Positions 1 to 10,957 of a stretch of 64,000 bases of DNA are shown here, one piece after another (the first letter of the stretch is position 1; each line of letters starts with the position of its first letter). The position numbers and the translations under genes are program-made. The DNA lies in NCBI GenBank assembly GCA_030144725.1, contig JASKMD010000003.1, forward strand, positions 15,888,582 to 15,952,581. Direction: 5' to 3'. The stretch is from Haematococcus lacustris (Eukaryota; Chlorophyta; Chlorophyceae; Chlamydomonadales; Haematococcaceae). The notes below the pieces were generated by a model. The model was given only the letters and a program-made list of their open reading frames with translations. It was not told where the DNA came from and made no database searches.

Positions 1-45
1 GACCTGACCTGACCTGACCTGACCTGACCTGACCTGACCTGACCT
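1..45. repeat. (GACCT)n pentanucleotide array
   Basis: Nine perfect copies of gacct run from the window edge straight into a ctgcag 3' splice-site-like sequence at about 45-49, which precedes the Fanzor-like exon. The array is cut by the window start, so its true length is unknown. Confidence 0.95.
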
Positions 46-49
46 GCAG

Positions 50-970
50 GTGGTGAATGGGATGAAGTGGGTGTCACGCCACTACTACCACCAGGAGAGG
101 GGAGTGGCTGTGTTCCTGGGAGCGGGCAACTTCAGCCAGGGTGGGTGGAAGGCGGGGGCGGTGCGGGCGGGGTTTCGCAAGGTGGTGGAGCTGCCCAGCA
201 GGCCCAGCGCAGATCCCAGACCTGACCGGCTGATGATTGTGGATGAGTTCCGCACCAGCCGTGTCAGCTCGTCTGTGCATACCCGCCAGCCATGTGAGCT
301 GCACCTGCCGCCTAACCAGCCTAGGCCAGCAGACTGGGTACCCCCAGCAGGCCAGGTCAACCCGCGGCTGGTGCGCCCAGCCTGGAGCCTGCGGCATGCG
401 AAGTATGTGCGGGGCCTGTCGTGGTGCCATCAGGTGCCGCCCAACCCTCCGCCCCCTGCCCTAGCCCAGGGCCCCCCTGCCCCAGCCCAGGACCCCCCTG
501 CCCCTGCCCAGCCCCCCCATCCTCCCCCAGCCCAGGCCCCACCTCCCCCTGCCCCAGCCCAGGCCCCCCCCCCTCCCCAAGCCCAGGACCCCCCTGCCCC
601 AGCCCAGGCCCCACCTCCCCCTCCCCATGCCCAGGCCCCCCCCGCCCAGGCCCAGCCCCCTCCCCCAGCCCAGGCCCAGCCCCCCCCTGCTGCACCTGGC
701 CCAGCCCCACTACCCCAGGCTCCCCCAGGGGGCAGGTGGCTGGACCGGGACACCAACGGGTGCCTGAACTTGCAGCGCATTGGGGAGAGCAGGCAGCGCC
801 CCATAGAGCTGTGCCGATGGGATGACCTGGAGGCCCTGCCCCCCATTGGCAAGGAGTATCAGCAGCGCTACAAGCTGGTCAATGACCGGCTGCCCAAGGG
901 CAGGCAGTGGTTGCACCGGGCTGCTGAGTACCGGCGGGGCATTGATGGTCGGGCCCGCAACAATGCATAG
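50..970 (+). CDS. Fanzor-like (TnpB-related) RNA-guided nuclease, C-terminal exon
   Basis: About 306 codons are open to a TAG at 968-970. The 5' part of the gene lies outside the window; the exon seems to begin after a ctgcag acceptor near 49. Early on it reads VAVFLGAGNF, then VDEFRTSRVSSSVH followed by a nearby Cys, which matches the block before and within the TnpB/Fanzor zinc ribbon. A linker of about 95 residues made of Pro, Ala and Gln follows. Then comes GRWLDRDTNGCLNLQRIGE, the RuvC-III motif (DRDxNxxxN) with its catalytic Asp, and the tail RPIELCRW. The zinc ribbon looks degenerate because Ser stands where Cys is expected. Fanzors are eukaryotic RNA-guided DNA endonucleases carried by transposons. 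Related copies lie at 8640-8985, 30763-31716, 60367-62092 and 63774-64000. This copy has no internal stop. Family call is firm; whether the protein is active is unknown. Confidence 0.75.
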   Translation: MVNGMKWVSRHYYHQERGVAVFLGAGNFSQGGWKAGAVRAGFRKVVELPSRPSADPRPDRLMIVDEFRTSRVSSSVHTRQPCELHLPPNQPRPADWVPPAGQVNPRLVRPAWSLRHAKYVRGLSWCHQVPPNPPPPALAQGPPAPAQDPPAPAQPPHPPPAQAPPPPAPAQAPPPPQAQDPPAPAQAPPPPPHAQAPPAQAQPPPPAQAQPPPAAPGPAPLPQAPPGGRWLDRDTNGCLNLQRIGESRQRPIELCRWDDLEALPPIGKEYQQRYKLVNDRLPKGRQWLHRAAEYRRGIDGRARNNA

Positions 971-1194
971 GCCCTAGTAGTTTCACACAGGCTGTTAGCC
1001 TTTCAAGCATTAAGCTGTTAGTTTTGATGAGGAGCCCAGTGGTCTGTCCCGGGAAAGTGCCATCTTCGTGGGGTTTGTAGTCATCAAGGGTGCGACCGAG
1101 GATGCTACAACATGTTTGTAGTAGCTGAGTGAGATTACCCACAGTCCAACATGTTGTTCCTTGTTGAATTAGTTTTGTTGGAACTGCAGGATTG

Positions 1195-2155
1195 CATGGG
1201 TACAGACTGCAGCATTGGGTACAAGCATGAGATCCTGCCTGTGGTGAGAGAGTTCAAGTACTTAGGCATGCATTTTAATCCCAGCGCCACCCCTGCTTTT
1301 GCTGCCACTCATGTGAGGGCTTGCATGTTCCTCGCCATGCGCCAGGCGTGCAAGCGTGCCAGAGAGTATGGGGTCCTGCATGATCCATATGCCCTGTGTC
1401 ACCTCATTAGAGCGTTTGTACTCCCCTTGGGGCTGTATGGCAGCCAGGTATGGGGCACTGCATTCCTTGGGCATGGTGTGCAACTCTCCAACCCAGTGCA
1501 ACCCAGTGCTCAGCTTTCTCAGGTTTGCTGCGGCTGGAGTGCTCAGTTCCAGCTGGCCGCCAGAGAGCTGATGGGGGGTGAGATTACTTTGAGCCCGGAC
1601 ATGGTCCTAGGCACCAAGGCTATGGAAGTCAAGTGGCTCGAGAGGTGGGGGAGGCGTTGGGTTGGGTTTGAGGGAGACCCTAGACTGCCTGAGACGGTGC
1701 ATCGGGAGAGATGTTCGTATGCTGCATGGTTCAAGCATGGGGACGGCATTGGCATCAATCACATGGCACCACACCTGCTGAACAGACAGCTCTCTACAGA
1801 AGTTCGCACGAGCTTGACTAGGTTCAGGTTAGGCAACAGCGGTCTGGGGGTGGAGAAGGCTCGGTTTGAGGGGGTAACTTTCATTGATCGCACATGCACC
1901 AGATGCACAGAGGGGGTAGTGGATGACGCCATGCATTTCATCTTTGAGTGCACTGCCACGAGTTCCATCAGGGAGCAGCCGGAGTTTGCCATGACTTTAC
2001 AGAACAATAATGAGAACTTGCATGACTTCATGTTGAGCCCATGTGCACCTCTGTTTGTGCACCTTGCTTTGAAGTGCGTTACAGAAAGTCCCGAACCCCT
2101 AGAGGGGGAGGGCGGCCTAGCAGCCTAACGGCTGAAGGCTGAAGCGGTGTAAGCC
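1195..2155 (+). mobile_element. 5'-truncated LINE copy with internal deletion
   Basis: The 3' third of the LINE family whose intact member lies at 51821-55618 (opposite strand). Homology starts near 1195 (gactgcagcattgggtacaa) and runs to the 3' end (cacatcatcatcacc). The reading frame to 2128 ends GEGEGGLAA as in the intact copy and keeps its C-x2-C...H-x4-C zinc motif (CTRC...HFIFEC near 1900-1950). Around 1500-1535 it has lost about 180 bp, and a 2-base difference just upstream shifts the frame before the deletion restores it. The last 200 residues are almost identical to the intact copy, so the insertion is young. No reverse transcriptase core remains. Confidence 0.9.
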
Positions 2156-2220
2156 ACATCATCATCACCAGCCTGCCCACCCCCTCCCAGCCCTTCCCTT
2201 CTGGCGCAGGCTGCTGGTAA

Positions 2221-3095
2221 GGGCGGGGCGGGGCGGGGCGGGGCGGGGCGGGGCGGGGCGGGGCGGGGCGGGGCGGGGCGGGGCGGGGCGGGGCGGGGCG
2301 GGGCGGGGCGGGGCGGGGCGGGGCGGGGCGGGGCGGGGCGGGGCGGGGCGGGGCGGGGCGGGGCGGGGCGGGGCGGGGCGGGGCGGGGCGGGGCGGGGCG
2401 GGGCGGGGCGGGGCGGGGCGGGGCGGGGCGGGGCGGGGCGGGGCGGGGCGGGGCGGGGCGGGGCGGGGCGGGGCGGGGCGGGGCGGGGCGGGGCGGGGCG
2501 GGGCGGGGCGGGGCGGGGCGGGGCGGGGCGGGGCGGGGCGGGGCGGGGCGGGGCGGGGCGGGGCGGGGCGGGGCGGGGCGGGGCGGGGCGGGGCGGGGCG
2601 GGGCGGGGCGGGGCGGGGCGGGGCGGGGCGGGGCGGGGCGGGGCGGGGCGGGGCGGGGCGGGGCGGGGCGGGGCGGGGCGGGGCGGGGCGGGGCGGGGCG
2701 GGGCGGGGCGGGGCGGGGCGGGGCGGGGCGGGGCGGGGCGGGGCGGGGCGGGGCGGGGCGGGGCGGGGCGGGGCGGGGCGGGGCGGGGCGGGGCGGGGCG
2801 GGGCGGGGCGGGGCGGGGCGGGGCGGGGCGGGGCGGGGCGGGGCGGGGCGGGGCGGGGCGGGGCGGGGCGGGGCGGGGCGGGGCGGGGCGGGGCGGGGCG
2901 GGGCGGGGCGGGGCGGGGCGGGGCGGGGCGGGGCGGGGCGGGGCGGGGCGGGGCGGGGCGGGGCGGGGCGGGGCGGGGCGGGGCGGGGCGGGGCGGGGCG
3001 GGGCGGGGCGGGGCGGGGCGGGGCGGGGCGGGGCGGGGCGGGGCGGGGCGGGGCGGGGCGGGGCGGGGCGGGGCGGGGCGGGGCGGGGCGGGGCG
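2221..3095. repeat. Perfect (GGGCG)n pentanucleotide array, 875 bp
   Basis: 175 uninterrupted copies of gggcg. The + strand has a run of four G every five bases, which is a strong G-quadruplex pattern. It starts directly after ctgctggtaagg, a 5' splice-donor-like sequence, and ends just before gcaaagcattgtag, an acceptor-like sequence. It lies between the LINE 3' end and the panB 3' end. Long Pro-Arg-Pro-Ala reading frames across it are artefacts of the repeat. Confidence 0.98.
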
Positions 3096-3157
3096 CAAAG
3101 CATTGTAGGCCTTGAGAATGAAACGAACAGTTGTATATTTAAAGGGGCGCGGGAACA

Positions 3158-4622
3158 CTACAGGTTAGCACCGTGCATGTTTTTTTCTGCAGCTATGATT
3201 GCGTCAGCCGCGGCTTGTGCGCCTGAGCCGCGCAATTGATCCACCAGCATGTCCAGCTCTTCAGCGGGTATTCTGTACGGCGAGTACGCATTGGAAGGGA
3301 ACGTGCCGGACACAACCTCCTCCCGGTACGCTTGTAAAGCGGCCTGCACGCGGCGGGATACAGCGTACTATCGCGAACAAGACAAGACATGGCGTGCGTA
3401 ACATCGCCCTCGGCTAACGCCTTTGTGTGCGGCTAGAAGCTTAAGCTCTAGCACGGCGGGGTTGGTTGGCATGGGAGCGACCATCGTCGCCACAAAAGCA
3501 AGCCAATAGCAAGCCAATAGCGATGACTTTGATACAAAGTGCCTCCATGGATGCAATGCAGAGGGCGCTTAACTTCTCATGCCACTGGCAACACATGTCT
3601 GCTCCTCTGGTATTCACAAACAGCTTCATCACGCAAGAAGCAGTGCCTCACAAACAGCCAGGGCAGGTGTGGGTGACCCACCTGAATAGCCTGACCCACA
3701 TGCGCGTACTGTTTACAGAACTTGGGTGTGACCTTGGCGTGATGTGGGTGTGACATCATGCCGAGCAAGTCATGGTACACCAAGACCTGCGGAGCAGCAA
3801 AATCAAGTGAACAACACGCTCAGCAGCTACCTGTGCGCGCAGACAGGCCCTGTGGGTATCGTGGCATGCACCCAAACAGACTGCACCAGAGCATGCAAGG
3901 GGACACACCAGCAGTATCAGCGTAGCAGGTATCGGCAGTAGCACCACAGGGCACCACATACCTAGCCACCTGCTCAGCATTCACAGCAAGCCGACCCACG
4001 CTGGCTTGCCCACTCACCTGGCCACTTGTGGCTGGCCCTGCCCCAATGCCTATGGTTGGGATTGTCAGGGACGCAGTGATAGCGGCGGCGATGGGCCCAG
4101 GTACGCACTCCAGCACCAGGGCGAAGCAGCCAGCCCGCTGCAGCGCCTGCGCCTGGGCCAGCACACCCAGGGCCTCCTCCGCCACCTGGGCCTGAGGGCG
4201 GAACCCGCCTGCAGGGCCACGAGGGGCCCGCAACAACTCATAGGGCTTAGTAGCTTGATTAGGCTGTTGGTTTTAATGGGTCTTTAAAGGGAACTTGCCG
4301 CCTGCAGGGCCACGAGGCAAGGCAGCGGGCACAGCCAACAAGTCTGCGCGGGACAAGGATGAGGCACCCTGCGCTGTGGAGGTGTACATCATGCACCTCG
4401 TGCTGAAACTAGGCCAGCTGCTCCAGCCCAGGCCCAGCCTCATTGGGTCACCTGCTCACTGCATTGCTCCGTGACCCTGGCCCTGACGTACTAGCCATGC
4501 TTCAAGCCTTCGAGAGCCTCAAGACAGTCTAAACCATGCCTGCAGCCTTGAAGCCCCCCGGAGCTCCTCCATCACTTGCCAAGCCTGGACTGCCGCACTT
4601 GCCCCTGCTGCTGCCACCTGCA

Positions 4623-4662
<40 letters not shown>

Positions 4663-6879
4663 CTTAGGCCAGTCAAGCCCCCATGGCTGCCCCATGCCTT
4701 GCCCAGCCTGGGCTGCTCACGCCTGCCTGCCGCACCTAGGGCGCTGATACTCTGGGGTGTGAGGCCAACATGCCCCATCACCGCCACCCCCGTCTCCACA
4801 ATTGCCCGCGCAGCCTCCACTCGCGCCGGGCTGCCGCCTGCAAGTCACAGCCAGCAGAGCTCTCACCAGGCAGCAAGCTCCATGCTGCCAAACCCTGCCA
4901 CCAGAGCCCACCAGGGGCACTCTGCAGAACACACTACCACATGCGCCAACCAGCTTAGCTGTGTCGCACTGGCGCCTTATGCATCGCGCCAGCACACAGA
5001 GGCAGAGGCCATGGTGGTGGTGGTGGTGGTGGTGGTGGTGGCGGTCTCCATACAGGTCAGGTTGAGCAGCAGCAGGGGCCTCCGGAGTATGGCAGCACCC
5101 GTGAGTCAGGCTGCTGACTGGAGGTGGGCATGGCAATCCTTGACAGGTCACTTTACCCCTGCCTGCCCCTGCCTGCCCCTTCCAGCCCCTGCTTGCCCCT
5201 GCCTGCCCCTGCCAGCCCCTGCCAGCCCCTGCCAGCCCCTGCCTCCCCTCTCCCATTACTAGCCAAGCCAGGCAGCGTCAGCTCCTCACCTTCAAGCTTC
5301 ACAGCGTCCATGCCCCCCTCTTTCAGCATGCGTGTGGCACTAATCACGGCATCACGCACACTCGTCTCATAGCTGCCAAAAGGCAGGTCGCCCACCAGGA
5401 AAGGGCGCCGCGCCCCCCGGCACACTGCCCTGCATGCACTCACCCAGGCTCGCATGCCCATGCGGGTACAAATGAAGGAGATGCCTTGGAGGCAGAGGGT
5501 GCAAGGGCAGGGGCCGTGGAAGCAAGGGGGGACACAGCGCCCCCTAGCCACATGCCCTGCAGCTAGCCCGGGCCCGCTGACTGTGTGCCCCTAGCAGCGG
5601 TGAGAAGCAGCGGCATGGCTAGACAACACAGCATCCTGCGTGCTGAACCCCGTGACCCTCAGGCAGCACCGCCCGCCAGGCACCCCAGCCAGGCGCCCTT
5701 GGCACCGCCCAGCCTACAGCCATGCCAGCAACCCCCATGTAGCCTTGCTTTTTCTGAGGGCAGCATCCCTCACAGAACACGAGACTGCATGAGGAGCTGG
5801 CCTGGGCCCCGAACATCAGGGACACTGCGACGTTGTCTTGCCACACACACTGCAGGGCAGAGCCTACTAAGTGCTGCAACAGAGGTAGGCAGCACATGGG
5901 CAGGCAGCTGCCGCAAACCCCAGGAGGCTGGGGCGAACCTGCGGACAAGCCGGCGTGCATTCAGGGAGGAGGTAACGCCTGGGCGCTGCCTGCTCCCACC
6001 GCCTGCCTCAGTCGCCTCACCTGCAATGGACCAGCATCTCCTCCATGGTGATGGGCAGGGTGGTGTCGTGGCCGTGCACCACCATGGCCACGCTGTCCCC
6101 CACAAGCAGGATGTCGATGCCAGCCTCGTCCACCTACGCCCAGCCACCCACGCCCTGACCCTTCCATGCAGTCCATGGGCTGCTCAACTGCCCCTGGCCC
6201 AGGATGCCCGGAGTTAGGGTCAGGGGCAAGGGGCAAGGCCAGGGACCAGTGGGCAAGTAGGCAGTGGGCAAGGCCAGGCAAGGAGGTGTGACAATTGGTG
6301 GACAACAAGAGAGGATGGGGGCATGGGTCCCTGGGCTGTTGCGCCTCCTCCTCTGGCCTTGCCCATTGACCACATGCTACAGCACACACATAACTACACT
6401 GGAGCCACTGCTGCAGCCCTGCGATGTCATACAAGCCTGGCCCTGTGTTGCTGGCTGCGACCATAGCAGGCCTGACAGAGGACTCTGTCTGGGCTGTGAC
6501 GCTGCTGACTGTAAAGCTGTGCCCCAGCCCGTCCCGGCTGCCAAGGCTGCGCAAGGCACAGCGCACGCACATGGACAGCTGAGGGGTAGTCATAGGCCGT
6601 GACCATGGTCAACGGCTCGCCCTTGGTGTACTTGGCCTTCAGGGTGCGTAGGGTGACACGCTTGGGAGGCGGGGAAGAGGGGCCAGAGTACACTCTGGCA
6701 TCAGGGAGCTGGGAGGCTGTGCATGTCAGCTGCCTTCTGATGGGTGCGCTGGATGGAGACCAATGTCCTGCATGCATAACACAGCAAGCACAAGGGACAT
6801 GGTGGGGGGTGGGGGGTTCCAAGAGCGGCAACGCCCGCGATGCAGATTGCCTCAACCGCGATTGAACCTTACGCAGCAT
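3158..6879 (-). CDS. panB: Ketopantoate hydroxymethyltransferase (PanB), 7 exons
   Basis: Makes ketopantoate from 2-oxoisovalerate and 5,10-methylene-THF (EC 2.1.2.11), the first step of pantothenate and CoA synthesis. Exons, 5' to 3' on the minus strand: 6879-6571, 6133-6021, 5429-5290, 4837-4736, 4208-4018, 3786-3682, 3343-3158. All introns are GT-AG and phase is kept, giving 381 residues. The start [20 protein letters not shown] is Arg-rich and lacks acidic residues, fitting a mitochondrial presequence; plant PanB is mitochondrial. Family motifs in order: [81 protein letters not shown]. The metal-binding Asp residues and catalytic Glu of the family fall within these blocks. Introns carry short tandem repeats, and the exon-5 acceptor has been duplicated by a small insertion (4225-4297). 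A further intron inside the long first exon cannot be excluded. Confidence 0.95.
4225..4297 (+). mobile_element. 73-bp fragment of a Fanzor-element 3' end with 20-bp target duplication
   Basis: Inserted in a panB intron right at the exon-5 acceptor. The direct repeat ccgcctgcagggccacgagg is present at 4205-4224 and 4298-4317. The insert starts ggcccgcaacaactcatag and contains tagtag...aggctgttggtttt, matching the stop-codon region and downstream sequence of the Fanzor-like gene at about 951-1030. An internal stretch is missing relative to that copy. The duplicated segment includes the acceptor ctgcag of panB on the minus strand. Confidence 0.7.
4622..5260. repeat. Short tandem repeats inside panB introns
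   Basis: Three simple arrays: (CTG)n at 4622-4662, (GTG)n at about 5011-5041, and an imperfect cctgcccctgccagc-type array at about 5157-5252. The last lies some 40 bp from the donor of the intron between exons 3 and 4. Confidence 0.85.
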
Positions 6880-7339
6880 AGGTTTGGCGGCTAAGCGTCG
6901 CCCAGCGGGAAGTAAAGAACAGATCGCCGGGCGAAGCGCGGTTTATCCTGCTGGGGTGTATCCTGAACCTACACTCTCCGCACTTAGTCAATGGATTGTG
7001 TCGATGGTCCTATCCAAGCAAATTATTTTACGAATTAACGTCTTACCCATAGGTATGTCTGTGCTGCCTATAACATGCATATATGCATGGTAGGCGTGCC
7101 TACAAGCATGATGTATCGGCAAGACCATCCATGCATCGTATCATGCCTACGTGTAGTCAAAGGCATGACTTTGATGTGAGAACGGTCATCAGGCTCTGAC
7201 AGTGCCAAAGCTCCAAACAGCAAGACCTGCATTCAACATAATCGTTGACAGCAGTGCTGGGCTCATGTGGGTCGTTCAGCATGTGAGCAACAGCGTGAAC
7301 ACCCGCAACCCCACTGCCAAACACAGCAACGCGTAAAGA
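6880..7339. promoter_or_regulatory. Divergent spacer between panB and the Cgr1-like gene
   Basis: About 460 bp separate two head-to-head start codons, so both promoters must lie here. The stretch 7000-7180 is more AT-rich than its surroundings and holds a palindrome atgcatatatgcat near 7076-7089. No specific factor site is recognised. Confidence 0.4.
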
Positions 7340-8590
7340 ATGGGGCAACAAGAGCCCGTGGAGTGGCACCCAACGCAGCACCCCGTGCCAGAGCGCCATG
7401 ACTATCGTTGCGCGGTGTTAGGCCCTAAGGGCTACAAGGAGAAGGGCAAGCGCAAGCTTGATGACATGCAAGCACTGCACGACCAGGATTTGGAGCAAGC
7501 GGCCGCACAAATGACAGACACGCTAGACTCAGCCTGCAAGCTGGACGAAGCAGCTGTTGCACAGCCGAGCAGTAAGCGGCGAAAAGGCGAAGACGGCGGC
7601 GGCATTCCTGTAAGCTTCTTACATCCAACTTTGGAAGAGCTACCTTAGCAGAGCAAGCCTTTGTACACGACGCCTTCTGCACAGCCAATACCTTCAACCA
7701 TGTGTCTCTAGGTAGGACAGTGTTGTTATTGCTTATGCACCTGTGGTGGGGTGTGTCCTATTGTGCTCAGGTGTCAGGCCGCACATGGAAGGTCTCTGCA
7801 CAGAGAGCAGCAATTGTCATGAAAGCCAAGACTGGCAGCACATGGGAGAAGAAGATAGCTGTAAAAGCCTCACGAGAAGCATTTGTGCAGCAGAAGAAGG
7901 AAGCAGTGACTGCTGCAAAGGAGAAACGCAAGGTATGCTAGCTGGGGTTGCTTCCTAATATCAAAAGCTTGCTCATGTGTTTGCATAGATAGCGTAGAGG
8001 GCCAGCATCCTGCAGTCCCCTGATGAAAACAAAAGTCTACCATCTACACGCAAACACCAGCCTTCCTAGCAGCTGCCCACATGTTGCACTCACTGCTGTG
8101 TGGCATCTGGCATCATCAGGTCAGCAGTGCAGTCCGTCACCTGCTTGCATTACAGGCCAAGGCCCTGCAGCGCAAGGCAGCAATGGAGCGCAAGAAGGCA
8201 AACAAGGCAAAGAGTGAAGTGGTACAAAAGGTGCGCCTGGTAGTGTTAGGCCCACTCCAGCCTGCAGCTTGTAGAGCCTGTGCAGCCGCCTTCATCCCTA
8301 CTCTAGTCATGGTACTCATCAACCCCTACCTTGCAAGCATTAGATTAGCGGCTTCTCTTCTTCTTCTACTTGACGAGCTCTCCAGGCGCTTTGATTTCAG
8401 CATGCCATAGTTCTGTAGTGCCTCAGTATGCATGGCATGGCTAGCTCATAGCGCAAGCTTTTCACATGTGGCCAAGCAATGCCCCTGTTGTGGGGTTGTG
8501 GTCATGCAGATCACCAACAGTGCCACTGTGAAGAAGATGCTGAAGAGCAAGAAGCAGAGGAAGCTGATCAAGACAGCAGACACAAACTAG
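7340..8590 (+). CDS. Cgr1/CCDC86-family rRNA-processing protein, 4 exons
   Basis: Cgr1-family proteins are small, basic nucleolar proteins needed for 60S ribosome subunit maturation. Exons 7340-7609, 7771-7932, 8156-8230 and 8510-8590 join in phase and give 195 residues. The conserved part starts GRTWKVSAQRAA (Cgr1 proteins have SGRxWK here), continues with TWEKKIAVKASREAF and a Lys/Glu/Arg-rich helix likely to form a coiled coil, and ends VKKMLKSKKQRKLIK, the typical basic C terminus. The first exon is poorly conserved, ends in a SSKRRKGED nuclear-signal-like stretch, and its start is the least certain part: the ATG at 7340 was chosen because it is the first in frame. The gene stands head-to-head with panB. 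Confidence 0.85.
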
Positions 8591-8639
8591 ACCAGTCACC
8601 CTGCACCAAAGGCAGTTGGCCACGTTCTACTTGAGGACC

Positions 8640-8985
8640 CCTGACCCCCTCCTTCTTTGGGAGCAAGCCCAGTGGCCACAACCTGCTGGCAACTGTTGGT
8701 GTGGACCAGGGTGTGACCTGCTCCTGCTCTATGGATGTCAGTATGCCGCTTGGGCGTCAAGGGTTGGGCAGAGCAGCGAGCCGTTGAGTAGTCGGCTACG
8801 CAAGGTCCAGAAGTGGGTGTGGGAGACAGGTTGCAGCAGCAGCATGGCAGCAGCCAAGCTAGGCCATGCCTGCAGCCTACTGCCCCATGCAGACAGAGCA
8901 ATGTCCTGCACTCATTACCTAACTGTGTTTGGCAGGTAGCCCCTGGGTGGCCAGCAACACGCCCTGTTGGTCAGGCAGCTGCCAT
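8640..8985 (+). pseudogene. Fanzor-like fragment with RuvC-I motif
   Basis: Starts about 50 bp after the Cgr1-like stop codon. At 8689-8719 one frame reads ATVGVDQGVT, which resembles the TnpB/Fanzor RuvC-I motif (GxDxG) with its catalytic Asp at 8704-8706. At 8905-8975 the sequence matches the reverse complement of 60895-60960 (the ctgcactcat...tgtgtttggcag block), part of the degenerate Fanzor copy in the phosphatase gene. Stops and frame changes break the reading frame. I call it a decayed fragment; the RuvC-I match alone would be weak. Confidence 0.5.
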
Positions 8986-10957
8986 GGGGTGCGTAAAGGA
9001 AAGAAGTTGTTTAGCAGGGCAAGGGGTTAGTTCTCTGCAGCTAGTGCTCACTCCCTGTAGCTAGCATTCACGGTCTCTAGCATTCGTTTCAGCCAAACAA
9101 GGGGTAAGTGTTCTGGAGCTAGCGCCCCACAGCTGACAGGCCACAAAGCCAGGGATTACAACCCATGTGGCTAGTCATGGGCAGGCTGCAACAGCAGCTG
9201 GTTTCTCTGCTTGGCATTGTGTCTGTGGCAGCAGGCAGGCGTCCTGCGCAGGGTTTCATTGCGCGAGCTAGCCTGCAGCAGCCGGCCTGCCCCAGCAGGT
9301 CCAGCATGTCCTAGCCCTGGCATTGAGTTCAGGTCGGTCGGATTTGAGGGTATAGACAGCAGCATAGCAACATACTGCATATGTTTGGCTCGCTGCAGCT
9401 GGCAGCTACACTCTGGGTTCTACAGCGTATGTTAAAACTGCACCAGAGCAATGCATACAGCGCTCCGCGGGTGCGCCAGGTACTCAGGATGTGGCGGACC
9501 TTGACCTGCACTCGGATTGCAATGCAATCCACAGTGCACAAGCAGCTGGTCATGTGGGCCACAGTTGAGGGTACTGCGTCATGTGCAGGCTGGGGTGCTA
9601 GTCCTCCTATACTCAGGCACACGGCGCATGTAGGGTTCATGAGGACGGCAATGTACATTAGAGCCAATGTGTGATGTTTGGAGTCTTGAATGATGGCATG
9701 TCACGATGACGTCATCTTTGTTTAATCATGTCTCTTCTTCAGACCCTTCTTCAGACTCTGAACATATACCCAACACCCGGTGGATGCACCAGGATGTCAA
9801 GGTTTGCGCACCGCCCCACATGTCATTTGTATGTCCCCCACTCTAATTGCACACGGCATTGGCAAAGACGTCAGTGTGGCTGGGCATGGCGCTATCTTGC
9901 AGCTTTGTCCCTCATAGCTATGCTTCTGTCTCTCATACCTATACTAGCTGCTGCAGCATACAAGATACACTACTGGACTGTGACGGCGCCATCACGTGAT
10001 CACTCACTCAGGCAAATCAGTAACAACGTTTTTGGGAATCGCGGCCTAAGATCTGGCACATAGCCCAAATTGGTGGGGGTTGATACGAAATTCGTGAATA
10101 TGCATGGTTGGCGAGATATCGTTAAGGTGATGTATTGTATCACTGGATGTGGTGCAGTACTGCACAATGGGGTGTAATGCAGTAGTGCACTAGTGACTAC
10201 TGCACTACTACACCATGAAAAGCAAGTAACCTTTCATGGAACAACAATCTGCAAACCATTGAAATACCAGTGAATTACCAACATAACTACTTTAATATTA
10301 TTAGGTATGGTGCAATACTGCACTATAAGGAGTAGCTTTAAAAGGGGGGGACTAAATACTAATTATGTAATATACGTATTTCGCAGATTACTACGAGATT
10401 TTCACGATGTTAGTGGGCTTGGAACAATAGCATCAATCCGAGGCGAAACGTACACAAAAAACACCCCCTCAAAATCGTAAGTTGTGCACTGATTTGCGTG
10501 TGTGCTGTAGGCTGATCAGTATACACCGCCCCAAGTCATCCACTCTGCTGCAGCTGCTGCTGGGCCAGCAGATTGCACTCCTTGCTGTGCCCATCACGCC
10601 AGTGCGTCCTCTGCAGAGCACACCAGTGTCAAACCATCATTTGAGGGGTGAGGGAAAGGCGGGACAAGTCAAAGCAAAGGCATTTGCTAGTCACGCTGCT
10701 TCGCCACGTACATGGCTCAACACTCCGTTGCATTCGTTCCTTTGCTGTAAGTGTTACTCTTCTACGAGTGCATGGCCTTCGCTGGGCCTCAGAACTGGTT
10801 ATCTAATGCACGGCTGCAGTAGTGACATGTTGGGTTACCTAGACAAGGGCCTTACAAGAGATGAACGACATCGTGGGCTAACGGCAATCGCGGCCAGATC
10901 GCTGCATCCGGCGATGCAATAAACCGTGCCGCTGCCCCTGCTGCCGCTAGACCGCAC
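8986..10957. other. Unassigned region with an AT-rich island
   Basis: No gene recognised. 8986-10070 has short open frames without family motifs. 10075-10480 is clearly more AT-rich than its neighbours and contains an imperfect palindrome at about 10171-10214 (ggtgtaatgcagtagtgcac ... actgcactactacacc) plus related tactgcac motifs at 10150-10166 and 10308-10326. This may be the remnant of a small element. 10482-10920 may hold the 3' end of the WD40/MYND gene, whose last exon I could not place. Confidence 0.4.

Noticed and set aside
2079..3158. Long Pro-Arg-Pro-Ala open frames across the first GGGCG array
   Set aside because: A 5-bp unit without stops is open in several frames on both strands; there is no start context, domain or conservation.
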